In this document: positions 31,886-44,759 of the stretch, one piece after another
How the letters are laid out: every line of letters starts with the position of its first letter
How positions within the stretch are numbered: position 1 is the first letter of the stretch
NCBI GenBank assembly: GCA_963580455.1
Contig: OY756972.1
Coordinates: 6,029,001-6,093,000, forward strand
DNA length: 64,000 nucleotides
Source: Euonymus europaeus
Taxonomy: Eukaryota; Streptophyta; Magnoliopsida; Celastrales; Celastraceae
Direction: 5' to 3'
The notes under the pieces: generated by a model
What the model was told of the DNA's origin: nothing
The model's input: only the letters and a program-made list of their open reading frames with translations
The model's database searches: none
Translations under genes and position numbers: made by a program

Positions 31886-33660
31886 TGCATCTTCATTAGT
31901 CATGGGCATGGAATCAAGGGATACAGATTTTAAAATCCAAAGGCTCAAAATGTGATAGTTAGTAGAGATGTAGTTTTTGATGAAGAATCAGTGTTAACTG
32001 GAAATAAAATATAGGAGATTAAGACACCTAATGGGGAATAGAGTTCTTTGATTAAGGTGGAGCTCTCATCTAGAGGTGGCAAGACTTCTCAGAATGAGAT
32101 AGAGGTGTCAGATGAAGGTTTTAATAGAGAAACTGAACAACAACAACAATAGTAGCAAGGTTCCAGCCTTGTTTCTGGACGAACCATTAAACCACTAGTC
32201 AGGTATGGTTTTGAGGATGATTCAGCTTCTTATGTGTTATTTACTAGTTGTGGAGAACCAGCTTCTTTTCAGGAAGCGGTTTCTAATCCCGACAAAGAAA
32301 AGTGGATGGAGGCCATGGTTTAAGAGGTGGAGTACCTACAAAAGAATGCAACTTGGGAGTTAGTTCAACTTCCCAAGGATAAAAGAGCTATTGGGCTCAA
32401 ATGGATCTACAAGAAAATGGAAGGGATGACAGAAAAAGAAGGTGTTTGATTCAAGGCCAGGTTAGTAGCAAAGGGATATTCGCAGAAGGAAGGGATAAAC
32501 TATAATGAATTCTTCTCCCCTGTAGTTTGACATACTTCTATTAGAGTGTTGTTGGCTTTAACTGCTCAGCTTGATTTAGATTTAGAACAGTCAGATGTGA
32601 AGACTGCTTTTCTGGATGGAGAGTTGGAGGAGCAGATTTACATGGTGCAGTCGAATGGGTTTAAGGAGTTTGGTAAAGAAAACTTAGTTTGCAAGCTCAA
32701 GAAATCACTCTATGGATTGAAGCAAGCACCACGACAATAGTACAATTGCTTCAATGAATTTATGTTGAGTATTGGCTACAAAATTGTGAGTATGATTGCT
32801 GTGTTTATTTGAAGGCCTTGGTCGATGAATAATTTATTTTCTTGTCGATTTATGTTGATGGCATGTTGATTGCTGCGAAGAGTATTGTTGAGGTTCAGAA
32901 GTTAAAGTCTCTATTGAGTTCAAAATTTGAAATGAAGGATTTGGGCGCTGTGAAGACTGGGAGGTTATGGTTGTCTCAGAAGACCTAAACGAAGAAAGTG
33001 TTGGAAAAATTCAGCATGATAAATACTAAGGTTGTGAGTAAACCACTTGCAAATCAATTCAGTTTGTCTACCAATTAGTGCCCAAGTATAAAAGAAGATA
33101 TTGTAGACATGTCAAAGGTTGCGTATGCTAGTGCGGTTGGGTGTTTGATATATGTCATGGTCTAAAATAGGCCAGATATAGCACACGCAGTCAGTGTGGT
33201 GAGTAAGTATATGTCGAAGCCAGGGAGACAGCATTGGAATGCAGTTAAGTGGATTTACAGATACTTGAGAGGTACCAAGGATTATGGTATTATGTTTAAC
33301 AAGAAAGAAGATGCTTTGTCAATTGTGGGGTATACAAATTCAGACTATGCAGGGGATATTGGCACTAGGAGGTCAAGAACAGACTATGTTTTTACATTGG
33401 CAAGAGGACTTGTTTGTTGAAAATATGGGTTACAGCCCTTAGTTGCATTGTCCACGATTGAGGCAGAGTATATGGCAGCAGGTGAAGCAGCTAAAGAGGC
33501 TTTGTGGCTTGCAAAGTTGGTTAGAAAGTTTGGTATTCATCAATGTGGAGTTTTGTTATTTTGTGATAGTCAGAGTGTCATCAACGGGATCAAAGAATTG
33601 GTCTCTTCGGGAGAAGTGAATCTTCAAAAGATCGATACATACTTCTGAGAATGCATCAGA
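31886..33660 (+). pseudogene. copia C reverse transcriptase and RNase H, degraded
   Basis: Starts with NVIVSRDVVFDEES-type linker sequence (31950-31990). The reverse transcriptase shows ARLVAKGYSQKEGINY, QSDVKTAFLDGELEEQ and KKSLYGLKQAP. The catalytic motif reads IYVDGMLI near 32850, with the second Asp of YVDD replaced by Gly. The thumb and RNase H follow: RPDIAHAVSVVSKYM, GYTNSDYAGDI, LSTIEAEYMAAGEA and CDSQSVI. At least eight in-frame stops and shifts. The tail ends near 33650. Confidence 0.87.
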
Positions 33661-33834
33661 CATGTTGACTAAGGGATTAACTGTGGAGAAGTTCAACCAT
33701 TGTTTGGACTTGCTCTATGTTACTACTTGCTAGTTGTTCTTGGGTTGTTCAATTCACTACTTCAAAGCGTAAGATATTTCAATGAGGTGGTGATTGTGAT
33801 TCTTCTAAAGGTGTGACAATTCTCCTAGGTGGAG

Positions 33835-34721
33835 TGTTAAATTATGGTGTGACTCAATATAATGATGGAGTGAATTTTAAAACCCAAAGGTAAAGTTGAA
33901 GGCTTTATGTATAATGTTATCTTTATCATTGTACTGGGAAGATACTAGGGTTATTGATAGAACCCTAGTTGGCACTTGTATGATGTATGGCTAGGGATGG
34001 CAACGGGTCGGGTACTCTTCTATTTAAGAAATACCAAAACCGTTACTGTTTAATGTACCCTATACCAAAACTGTTCCAAAAATGTTTAAAAAATCATTTA
34101 GATTTTCAAAATCGGAACCTTTCCATAACTGTTTATCGCCGGGTACCCATTTACCGTTTAACTTTTTCAATTTCTTTCACAATTGATTGGATAATGTTTC
34201 CAAACACTCAATATATATTTATAAACTATGAAAGTCGATAACAAAAAATCAAACAATTGGATTAGTAGTTAAGTGATTTAGTTTTGTATACATGTGTAAG
34301 GTTCGAATCTCTTCTCTAACATATATACTATATTTTTAAGAATTTACTTGAAATTAAGGGTTGGGTCGAGCCAGGTTGGTTATGGTTATGGGTACGGTTT
34401 CTGTTCGGTTTTGGTTCGGGTATCCTAAACCCGGCATCAAATATCAAAACCGACACGAAACCGTGACGGATTTGAAAATAAAAACCAAAACCGTTTCCAA
34501 ACCCTATAGGATCGGTTTTAGGATTTTAAACGGATCGGATACCCAGCGGATAGTGCACGGATCGGGTTTTTTTGCCATCCCTATGTACGGCTGATTTCAT
34601 AGTGAAATTGAGGAGCTCCTATGGACGTAGGCTACATTGACTGAACCACGTAAATATTTGTGCCCGATTTCTTATTGTTTTTCTTTGCTTGTTGGTTGAT
34701 TGTGTGTGATCAATCACAACA
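33835..34721 (+). repeat. 3' LTR of copia C, split by a MITE
   Basis: Starts TGTTAAATTATGGTGTGACTC after a 'aggtgg' purine tract and matches 31809-31885 at its 5' end. Without the MITE and one target duplication it would be about 287 bp. The end at 'cacaaca' is inferred from the TGTT...AACA ends. Confidence 0.65.
33992..34583. mobile_element. hAT-type MITE in the copia C 3' LTR
   Basis: 592 bp with 12-bp inverted ends TAGGGATGGCAA and TTGCCATCCCTA and an 8-bp target duplication with one mismatch, tgtatggc (33984-33991) and tgtacggc (34584-34591). The 8-bp size and ends fit the hAT superfamily. No transposase is encoded. Confidence 0.85.
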
Positions 34722-36044
34722 CGTACAAGGTTGAAGGAGCAGCCCTATTATTCTCTCTATCCAAGAATGTGAAATCACCCCCATAATATCCTCTTCATTC
34801 CTTTTTAGTTTTGCCCTCTAATCACGTCTCATCAAGCTGCAATCACTCAAAGCGATTAAAACAAAATCATTTCTTTGACTTGAATGTGTAGCTTCTCCAT
34901 GATCGCCTCTTAATTTCCTTAATCTTAGTTCCACATATATGGTAGGTGATGATTGCATCAATTCCATACTTGATTGCATGTAGTCAACTCCATAATTTTG
35001 GAAGTCCTCTTTCTCTGCATGTTTGGCCGCCACCTTTTGCATATGAAAATAAGATTATTCTTTTTGAATTCAAAGTAAGACTCCATGATCTTCTCTTTAT
35101 AATGGTCAGCTCCATGATCTCTTTCTAATCTAGTCAATCATCATTTATTTGCTTCCTTAATTTACTCCAGCAAAAAGTTGGAAACTTTCTCTTTAATTTT
35201 CTTCCTTCTTGGGCGGATGAAGACTTGCAAAAATCAATTGATTTGGGTCTTGATTCTAATGAAATACATAATGTAATTTTTTCTTGACTTGTGCCTGATT
35301 CGGCTCAATCAATAAATAATAGATTCTTAAACTATTTCCTTTTTGTGCTAGCTTTGGCTTGCACCAACAATGTAATCTTCTCTTTTAGTATCCCAGCAAT
35401 AAGTTCACCTCCTAATTGAGTTTTGAATTTCCTTGCACTAGTACAGCTTTTCATCCCTTGAATTCAACCACTGAGAAAGGAAGTTTCCTACATGAACAAT
35501 TGACCTCCATTGATTTGGAATATATACCAAGGTAAGAGAAGTTTTTTCTTGATTCACAAAGTTGATCTCCAGTTATTGCTCTCCATAAGGTAACTGAATA
35601 TTCCTCGTTGATTTCGGACCATCAATATGGTAACATATCCTTCTTCTTTAATCTCCATAACATACCTTCCAATGCAAGATCTCTATATGGAAACCAACCC
35701 TCTTCTTAAATTCATATCACACACTTCTTTTAGTACAACTCATCTTTAACTCTTGCTACCTTGTCACCTTCCAAATTTTCTCCAATTTTCCATATTTACT
35801 TCTAGTGGATTCATACAGGTGCTATCGAGAATTTGAATAGCCCTAGTCCATTCAATGGACATCCTTAGACTATTGTTTATTTATGAAAAGTTTGACACCC
35901 CTTCGACTTAACCTAAAAATTTGTTTGTAAACTCTTTTCAGCTTCATCCTTAAAATATGAGTTAGTTGCGTTAATACTTACGTATATAATAATAAATCAC
36001 CCATATATAGATAAGTATGAAAATTTTCAGCTTCTCACATTGAT
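34722..36044. other. intergenic sequence before duplication unit 2
   Basis: Noncoding, moderately AT-rich, with repeated phrases such as 'tccatgatct'. No gene or clear transposon ends are visible. It ends at the start of similarity with unit 1. Confidence 0.4.
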
Positions 36045-36190
36045 TATGAATAAAATCTTTTTTTATTTGATTAGCACTGTCATTATCATATAAGAAATTG
36101 AGATACTCCAAGAAGATCCAACAATCTTGATTTAGTCGCTTAGCTAAGGTTTTGGATGTAATTTACAACTATGTTACAACGGAGGCGTCA

Positions 36191-36216
36191 TGAGTCATAG
36201 ATAGTGTGCCACGTGG
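36191..36216 (+). promoter_or_regulatory. distal bZIP-type block of unit 2: TGAGTCA plus G-box
   Basis: The tgagtcat and CCACGTGG pair seen at 17446-17470 is kept here with the same spacing. It lies about 1.4 kb upstream of the second P450, further away than in unit 1 because of insertions. Confidence 0.4.
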
Positions 36217-36269
36217 ATATATAGGGTAGGAAGGTTCCAATGATCATAAAAGACAAACAAATTAACAAG

Positions 36270-37530
36270 ACAACCACAACAATAATTCACTTGATGATCC
36301 AATAATTTTGTTTTTGTGCCCCACATCTATTTCATAAAAACACAACTCTCAATATAATCAAATCAGCATAACACATAGTTCAATACTGCCACATCAGCAA
36401 AACACATCTCCCAATATAAAACCATTATCCAACCCAACTACTTTCTTATCCTTCATACTATTCCCATCAAATTTACACCAAAATAAAGATTGAGTCCCAC
36501 CTTTATTACTCAAAAGTCAAGTCACATATTCATCTACATCAACAAAACACATTTTTCAACACAGCCAAATCAACAAAACACATTTTACAACACAGCAACA
36601 TCACTCACCCAACGAAAGTTTTCAACCAACCATAGAGACAGGTGTGGACTTTTTGCGTTAAAAAAGTAACAAGGTCAAGCACATGTACATAGACTATGTC
36701 ACTATTGCCGTCCAAAAGAATCATTGGCTTAATTAGTTAATTAAACACTTTGGCGCCCATATACAATCGGACCGTTCAAATGATGAACCCAGTGGCAGAG
36801 GCAGGGAGGCAAGCGGGGACCACCGCCCCTGTCAGCTTCTTTATTTAATAAAAAAATATACTTTTGTATTCATTTCTTTCTTACAGCTAATGGATTTATG
36901 CTTAGTCAAATAGAGTTAGGATTTTATTCATTAGTCAATATTCCTACATCAATAAGAGTAATATATTATAAATTTGAAATATTTGAATATTTGATTTTCT
37001 GCATTCTTGTTATATTAATTTTTGGTTGATTTTTAGCTATTCCTGGGGCAATTTAATGCAAATTATTTGACTTGTCAATGCAATTTTTGTTTTCGAATAC
37101 TCTTATTTTTGTATTTTGCTTCAAAAAAAAATAATTGGGCCACCCTCAAGTTCTTAAAGCTGTGCCACTTAATGAAGCCCAAAATTCATATTTGCTAAAC
37201 CCTAACAGGTTTAGGGGACGGATTTACTATTAAAAAGTAACTTATACAAATATATTAATGCATTTAATTGAATTAGCACTAAAATGTTTTAACATCATTT
37301 CCACAAAACCAACTTATATATTAAATAAAATGAATACATTATCGATGAATTTTAGAATTCTAATAGTCATGACTCTTGGAAAGCCCCATAAGTGCACCCA
37401 TATTACAAAGAAGTGATTTCTAAAAATTAAAAAGAACAACAATATACTTAAAAAAACACTTTAATTTACAAGCACCAAAAAAAAATTACAATAATAAGAT
37501 TAAAATGTACCATCACATTCACCTAGTTGG
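36270..37530. other. upstream region of P450 gene 2
   Basis: Compared with unit 1, about 345 bp near 36270-36615 (rich in 'caacaaaacacat' phrases) and about 125 bp near 36690-36815 are extra. Between about 37200 and 37530 the sequence no longer resembles the unit 1 promoter, then similarity returns at the TATA box. No gene is visible. Confidence 0.5.
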
Positions 37531-37531
37531 T

Positions 37532-37539
37532 CTATAAAA
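37532..37539 (+). promoter_or_regulatory. TATA box of P450 gene 2
   Basis: CTATAAAA lies 65 bases before the ATG at 37597, in the same context as in gene 1. Confidence 0.6.
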
Positions 37540-37596
37540 ACTTTACTCCAGTCGTGCACGAGGTGAACTCTCACTTCTCTCCCTCTAACGCACAAA

Positions 37597-40317
37597 ATGG
37601 AAGCATCAATGGTTTCTATTGCAGTATCAGTTGCTTTTGTTGCAGTACTGTCATGGAGAGTGTTGAACTGGGTCTGGTTGAGGCCGAAGAAAATAGAGAG
37701 GTACCTGAGACAGCAAGGCATAGGAGGCAGCACTTACAGGTTTTTGGTTGGAGATATGAAGGAGATTTCTTTCATGTCCAACCAATCAAAATCCAAACCC
37801 ATCGACTTCTCCAATGATATTAGCAGCCGTGTCATGCCCTTCCAGTCTCGATTGCTCAGACAGTACGGTATGCCAATTTTTTGTTTTGATTTGGTTCATC
37901 AACTCTTGAATTAAGCTTGATTAGACACATAATAGATATCAATAGCACAATCAAACCCAGAAATTAAACTCTTTTTCTTTTTGCTCTCATTTGATTGAGG
38001 TGTGAGATTGTTTCTCTGTTCCGAATATTTAGGGTCCGTTCGTTTGAGCGTATGGTACAGCTTATACGCTCTACAACTTATACGCTTATTTACATCAGTC
38101 AACAATCACATCAATTACATATCAAAAAAAATCCATGAATTTCCTCTATTACCCCTATTTTCTCACATATTTATCATTTTATCTCTCAAAATATATGTAA
38201 AATTTTGAAAAAAATTACATATTTGAACTCAACACGTAAAACTCTTTCCAATAAGACCCATATTCGATAGTTTTTATTTAATTATTAAAATATTTTATAT
38301 ACCCCTAATTGTAAATTAACAGCTTATACTCTATCAAAATTTACGCTCTACCGAAAAGCACACAGCTTATTTCATAGCTTATACACTCTACAGCTTATAC
38401 GCTATAAAAAAAACTCTCTACCGAACGGGCCCTTAAATTCAGAGTTAGGTTTTTTTTTTTTTTTGAGACTATATTCAATTTTTTGAGAGAGCATGAATTG
38501 AATCAATGATATTCAAGTTATAGTTTTGGAACATCTTATCTGCAAGATATTTATATATATCGAGACACCTACACACTTAAGACTTCTATCTGTCCTATAG
38601 ATAATGATTACGACTTGACTAATCAAACGTTTGATTTTATTCTGAGGAAGGTAAGAATTTCTTCTTTTGGCTTGGACCGATGCCGAGGGTGATGATAATG
38701 AACCCAGAACAAATTAAGGAAGTGTTTACGAAGACGAGTGATTTTCAGAAGATAACTCCAACCAGAATTGCCGGGTTATTATTCAGCGGACTTGGAACCC
38801 TTGAGGGTGAGAAATGGACGAAACATAGAAAAATTATCAACCCAGCATTCCATCAAGAGAAATTGAAGGTTAAATCTTTTCTTTTCTCCGCACTTCTTCA
38901 TTGAACTATTAGTATCTGCGTTTTTGTACTTGTCACTCTTATGGATCATACTTCCTACTTCTTACATTGCATATGCGTTCACTCTGCTCTAATTTGTCTT
39001 TCTTGGGGTTGGGATACAGTTTATGGTACCTGCTTTTCACCAAAGTGGTAGTGATATGATAAATGAATGGGAAACAATGGTCTTAGAAAATGGGCGCTGT
39101 GAATTGGATGTGTGGCCTCATCTGCAAAATATGACAAGAGATGCGATTTCTCGTACAGCATTTGGAAGCAGTTATGTAGAAGGGAAAATAATTTTTCGTC
39201 TCCTCGCAGAACTAACCGAACTCACATTTTATCAGGCTTTCATGTCAGTTCCCTTTCCAGGAAAGAGGTAAACTTTGTATTCGTCGATGAACGCGTGACT
39301 GTAATCATCGTTATATTCAATACTGAAAGTCAATACTAATGTTGTTCAATGTCTCTCTTGAATTTGTAGCTTGTTACCCACAAAGGCAATTAGGAGGATG
39401 AAGGAGATTAAGAAAACAATGGACGCATCAATTAAGAACATCATCAACAAAAGATTAAAGGCGATGAAAGCCGGTAACGCTGCTAACGACTTACTAGGAA
39501 TTCTCTTGGAATCCAACTTAAAAGAAATTCAAGAACATGAAAACAAGAATGATGTTGGAATGAGTATTAAAGATGTGATAGAGGAGTGCAAGGTATTTTA
39601 CTTTGCTGGTCAAGAGACTACTTCAGTGATGCTTGTTTGGACATTGATTTTGCTGAGCAAGCACTTGGACTGGCAAGCACGTGCGAGGGAAGAGGTTTTG
39701 CAAGTCTTTGGTAATAGTAAACCCAACTTTGACGGCCTCAATCACCTAAAAGTTGTGAGTATATATCTACACTGATTGTCAACATGCCTTTTTTCCAAAG
39801 TCTAGTGGGGAAGACTAGCTATTATCAAAGTCTCTTACAGTACATTTTGGGGCTAAGTCTTACCGTACTATTTTTTTTGTCACAGATTACGATGATTTTG
39901 TATGAGGTCCTAAGACTATATCCGTCAGTCGTTAATGTTAGTCGAAGTGTTCCCAAGGACACAAGGCTTGAAAATTTGTCATTACCAGCAGGAACACAAA
40001 TCTCGTTGCCAATCCTTCTTGTTCACCATGATAAAGATCTTTGGGGTGACGATGCACTAGATTTCAAGCCTGAGAGATTTTCTGAAGGAATTGCAAAGGC
40101 TACAAAAAATCGAGCAATCTATTTCCCATTCGGTGGAGGTCCTCGAACATGCATTGGCCAAAACTTCGCTCTTGTGGAAGTGAAAATGGTACTGACAATG
40201 ATTTTGCAACGCTTCACTTTCGATCTCTCTCCAACTTACGTTCATGCTCCTTTCTCGATGGTAACAGTCATGCCAGAATATGGAGCTCAAATCAATATTC
40301 GGAAACTTGAAACCTAG
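37597..40317 (+). CDS. cytochrome P450, CYP72A-like, gene 2 (five exons, intact)
   Basis: Exons 37597-37867, 38651-38868, 39020-39267, 39370-39754 and 39886-40317 join in frame to 517 residues. Exon sizes equal those of gene 1 except that exon 4 is one codon shorter (ND instead of NDD). It has the N-terminal membrane anchor, WTKHR, AGQETT, EVLR, FKPERF and heme loop [13 protein letters not shown] with Cys463, so it should be a functional ER-bound monooxygenase. Substrate unknown. Here the block after ExxR reads PSVVNVS and the C-helix tail reads NPAFH, both closer to the CYP72A norm than gene 1. It differs from gene 1 at roughly 50 residues, unevenly: 2 in exon 3, 11 in exon 2, over 20 in exon 5. 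It lies in the same orientation 19 kb downstream. Intron 1 holds a MITE. Confidence 0.93.
38032..38432. mobile_element. PIF/Harbinger (Tourist-like) MITE in intron 1 of P450 gene 2
   Basis: 401 bp with inverted ends GGGTCCGTTCG and CGAACGGGCCC and a TTA target duplication (38029-38031 and 38433-38435). Internal 'acagcttatacgct' repeats occur. Ends and the 3-bp TTA duplication fit PIF/Harbinger. Removing it leaves the same ccgaatatttaaattcagag context in which gene 1 holds its MULE. Confidence 0.85.
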
Positions 40318-41449
40318 TTGTCTAATTATTATTATCATGCAGGAGTCATTTAGCTAAACTGGTGCATTTGCCTTAGCATTTAGATCTGTAAAATATTGCA
40401 AGTGAATCTGCGGGACTCGGGCTTCTTTAGTGTGTGTTAATGAATAAACATTGGTTAGAAAGACTGCTGCAGCCTTGCAAGGCAATATCCAACTTCTTTG
40501 TTTACCAATCTATTGCTTTTGTTTTTTTCAATGCAAAAAGCTTCTTTGTTTCCCAATCTAACAAAGGGTTTATTCAAGTTTGGAAAAAGACAAATATTTG
40601 CAGAATACAAATCGAATTTGGATCCCTCTTAGCTAACAAAGACATTTGGTACAAGTGATTAAAGTCCTCATCATTTTTGTAGTATTTTCTCAGTAAAGAA
40701 GCAAAAGTGGCAGAAAATTTGATGATTCGTACATACATCTTTGGTCTGGACATTTCACATTCAGTACAAACCCATACACGTAGGTCCAACAACTCTTGAA
40801 ATGGATGCCCAAAGCCCAAAATAGGAGCAAATAAACAACAAATAGAAGAAGTCAAAAGGTCTGTACAGTACAAAGCCTAAGAAGCACCTCGCCATCCATC
40901 TAGGAAGGCAACTGGGTGGTAACCGATGATCCAATAAGTGACTAATTTTAAGAAGTCAGACTCCCATTAGAAAATGAATCCAGATAGGACTAAATGTCCA
41001 AAGAATTTGCCCGAGATCAAGAAGAGGGAGTCTTACTTTCACTACAATTGTACCCCTCAAACTCATACAAAAGGAGGCCTCCTGTGCCTGGTAAATGATC
41101 TGAAACCTTGACTCTTAGATTGCTAAGAGAGAGCGCGGTCCGAGCACAGATCACACTCATCCCCTTTACTAGCACCTTATCTGACTTGAGTGTCATATCT
41201 CCCCCAAGGATCGCCTCGGGAGACCTCATAGCTCACTTTTTTTCCTATCCAGATAGTCAATGAATAACAAAGAAGCCACCTAGTGACTGCTGGTCAGACA
41301 ACCTGATACATCAGTTATGTCAGTTACTTTTTTTACGTCATTGGTTTGCAATTGACACCGTCTGTGGGAAGAGAACAACTTCCAAAATAACATTAGTTAG
41401 GACCAGAGGTTAGCAATGAACTGACAACGTCAACTACATGACATGTGAA
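40318..41449. other. 3' flank of P450 gene 2
   Basis: Noncoding sequence similar to 21870-23579. No gene is visible. Confidence 0.6.
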
Positions 41450-43205
41450 CCCTAGAGATTCACCTCGAAGGAGAGCTCCACCTCAAAAAGAAACCCACCT
41501 TTGGAGGTAATTTCTTCCAAGAAAAATTACTCCTCAAAAAAATTGTCCTACAGAATGAATAAAACCACCTCGTTTAAAATTTTCCTTGGAGAATTTCCCT
41601 ACAAGAGGCATAAAATCACCTCAGTTAAAATTCTTCCTCGGATAATTGCTCTACATGAGGAATAAAACGACAAGGATGAAAATTCTTCCTTGAAAAATTT
41701 TCCACCATTCCTCGAAGGAGAATTGCCATTGGAGGAATAAAACCACCTCATCAAAATTTTCATATCGGTTAAAATTCTTCCTCGGAGAATCGCCCTACAA
41801 GAGGAATCAAACCACCTCCGCCAAAAAATTCCTCCTCGAAGTAATTTCTTCCTAGAAAAAATAATTACTCCTTCAAAAATTATCCTATAGAAGGAATAAA
41901 ACCACCTCGGTTAAAATTCCTCCACGAATAATTGCCCTACTGGAGGGAAAAAAAACTTCTTCGTCAAAATTTTCACCTTGCAAAAATTATTCCTTTGAAA
42001 ATTGTCCTATGAGAAGAATAAAACATCGATTAAAATTCCTCCTCATCCATGGTAAAATTTCTCCCTGGTAAAAAATACTCCACAGAGAATTGCCCTATAG
42101 AAAGGAGGAATAACCAACTCGATTAAAAGTCATCCTTAGAAAAAAAAATTCCTCGACGGAGAATTGCCTTACTGGAAGAATAAATCACCTAGCTAAAAAT
42201 TCTTATCCTTAAAAAATTGTCCTACATGACGAATAAAACCACCTCGGTTAAAATTCTTTCTCGGAGAATTGCCCTACAAGTGGAATAAAATCAGCTCAAT
42301 TAAAATTTCTCCTTGAAGAATTGCCCTACAAGAGGAATAAAACTGTATCAACAAAAATTTGTTCTCGGCAAAATTTCTACCACAGAAGTAATATCCTTGG
42401 CAAAAATTCTCATTGATAAACATTCCACGATGGAGAATTGCGTTACTAGAATTATAAAACCACTTTTGTAAAAATTCCTCCTCGGCAAAACTTCCACGAC
42501 ACTTAAAATTCCTTCAAGGACAATTACCTTGCATGAGGAATAGATCCACCTCAGATAAAATTTCTCTGCAAAAAAAAAAAAAATCTTCCTCAAGAGTAAT
42601 TTCTTTTGAAAAAATTACTCCTCAAAAAATTATCCCCTAAGAAGAATAAAACAACCACGGATAACATTGCTCTTCGTCAAAAATTCCTCCCTGGAAAAAA
42701 TCCATTCTTGGAAAAAATCCCTTCTCGGAGAAGTGTCCTACTGGTGGAATAAAATCACCTCTGTAAAAATTCCTCAACTGAGAATTACCTTATTGGAAGA
42801 ATCAAAGCACCTCGATAAAAGTTCCTCCTCGAAGTAATTTCTTTCCAAGAATATTACTCCTAAAAACAATGCCCTACAGGAGAAATAAAACCACCTCAGT
42901 TAAAATTATTCTCAGAGAATTGTCGTACTGAAGGAATAAAACAACCTCGACTAAAATTCCTCCACAAGTAATTGCTATACAGCTCGAATACAAGAACACC
43001 AATAAAAATTCCTCGACTGCAATATTTCGATCTCAAAAAAATTCCCCTTGGTAAAAATTTATCGAGGGAGATTTACTCTATAGGAGGAATGAAACGACCT
43101 CGCTAAAAAATTCTCTTCGGCAAAATTTCCACCTCGAAAGAAAACCTTCTCGACAAAAAATTCTTCTTGGTAAGAATTCCTTCTCGAAAAATTGTCCGAC
43201 AAGAT
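41450..43205. repeat. degenerate minisatellite downstream of P450 gene 2
   Basis: Same unit type as 23580-26112 (about 52 bp, with 'ataaaaccacctcggttaaa' and 'cctcggagaattgccctac' phrases), without the 615-bp insertion. It ends near 'gacaagataaata' where unit 1 also nears its end. Confidence 0.85.
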
Positions 43206-44389
43206 AAATAAGTCCAAGTTTCTTTGAGAATAGAAATCGTATGTTGGTAACCTGCAAATATATACCACGAGTCATGCGACATAATCTGATCGTGCGGATC
43301 GGCAAATATAGGTTATTAGGCGTCAAATGAATAGTCAACCAATAATTAATTAAACTTTTTATATGTTAATTGAAATAATTAAGCCGTCCAACACTATCGA
43401 CTTGTGTGAGTGAAGCTCATGGTGGCCCACTCTTGACACAAAACTTATGTCATAGGATAGTAGATGTCGTACAAATATTTTGTCATGAAACAGCACATAG
43501 GTATCGTTCAACTGATTAATAAACATACATATGCCTTTTTGATTTGTTTGGCAGCTTCATCTTTGGGACCTATTTGTAGAAACGGTTGGTTTGAAAATGC
43601 AACTACGAATTGGAGTTTTGATGACCTTGGTTGAACGGCCACAACGAGACTTTTCTTGGAATTTTCGCCAAACGAATGCTCTTCTCATCTCGATATTTTG
43701 GTTGAATGATGATATTATAATAATTTTTTACTCGAAATGTTTCCCGAATGACATAGGGTTCTGATTCTAAATGTTTTTCAGATATTCCAATATTATATGT
43801 CGGCCAAAGATTGAATGTCGTTGCATACAATTTATCCCCCGCTCGAAGTCTAGGTTCTTGGCTTTGAGAGTAATGTTGATGTCGTTCTTGTTGGCTCCTT
43901 GATAAAACGAGGACTTGTCTTGGCTTGAATCTTTGGTTACTTCAAAATTGTATGACAACTCCAAGTGCCTTATATGGTGCAAATGACCTTCCATGGATAC
44001 TTTCATCAACTTTTGGTTGAACAGAGACAATGTAAAAGTTCTCCACGCCTATTCTTCATGTTTTTGTCGAATGGAGACATAACCTTCTTCATATGTTGGT
44101 AAAGTAGAGGAGTCACAATTATTTTCTATGGCTCTTCTAAATATTATGGTCGAATGGAGACAGCACTACAACGAGGGCTCTTTTTGAAGAAAGCTTTTGT
44201 GTACGGTGAATATGATAGAGGAAGTGTCAGGGATGTTTCCTAGAATGAAAGTGGCCAAGGGAGACCAAAAGAATCTCATAGAATAAATATGTTCGAGAGT
44301 GCGAGGGAGATGCTACGTTGGCCAAACATGGAGAGAGTGTTAAACGTCTCGTAGAGTGAGTATGATTGAGCTTCTTATCACGTCGATTG
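43206..44389. other. noncoding repeat-rich DNA
   Basis: No gene is visible. Phrases such as 'gtcgaatggagacat' recur near 44066, 44152 and elsewhere, suggesting a decayed tandem repeat. Confidence 0.45.
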
Positions 44390-44759
44390 AACATGACCAA
44401 TGAGGTGTTATGAGCATCATGTAGACTAGAGGGACCTAAGGAGCATCATGTCGAACAAATATGATTGATGATATGTTTTTAGCGTCACGTCGAGCGAACA
44501 TGTTCAAGGAGGTGTGACCGAATATGGTTGATGATATGTTTTTAGCATCGTGTCAAGCGAACATGTTTGAGGGGATGTTAGGAATAATATGTCGACCAAC
44601 TATGGTTGATGAGGTATGGTGAGTATGAAGTTCAATGAACATGACAAGAAGTCTTATGAGCACTATGTCAATCTAACATTTTCATGTTGACCAGACATGA
44701 CTAATGATGCGTTGTATGACGTCAAGCGAACATGATAAAATTTTTTGAAGCATCAAGTC
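44390..44759. repeat. degenerate minisatellite flanking the solo LTR
   Basis: Repeats of roughly 50-60 bp with the core 'gaacatggttgatgatg' and 'gagcatcatgtcga'. The same core appears right after the LTR (gactgaacatgactgatgat at 47558), so the LTR inserted into this array. Confidence 0.6.

Larger units (their letters stand above)
31809..34721 (+). mobile_element. Ty1/copia element C, internally deleted
   Basis: About 75 bp of 5' LTR (31809-31885, TGTTAAATTATGGTG...) runs directly into pol sequence coding for the region after integrase, so the rest of the LTR, gag, protease and integrase are deleted. The 3' LTR starts at 33835 with the same sequence and is itself split by a hAT MITE (33992-34583), ending near 34721 (caca aca). 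Confidence 0.8.
36045..43205. repeat. segmental duplication, unit 2 (P450 gene plus flanks)
   Basis: Matches 17255-26112 in order and orientation. Relative to unit 1 it has private upstream insertions at about 36270-36615 and 36690-36815, which push the gene further from the distal promoter block, and a MITE in intron 1 (38032-38432). Confidence 0.88.
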
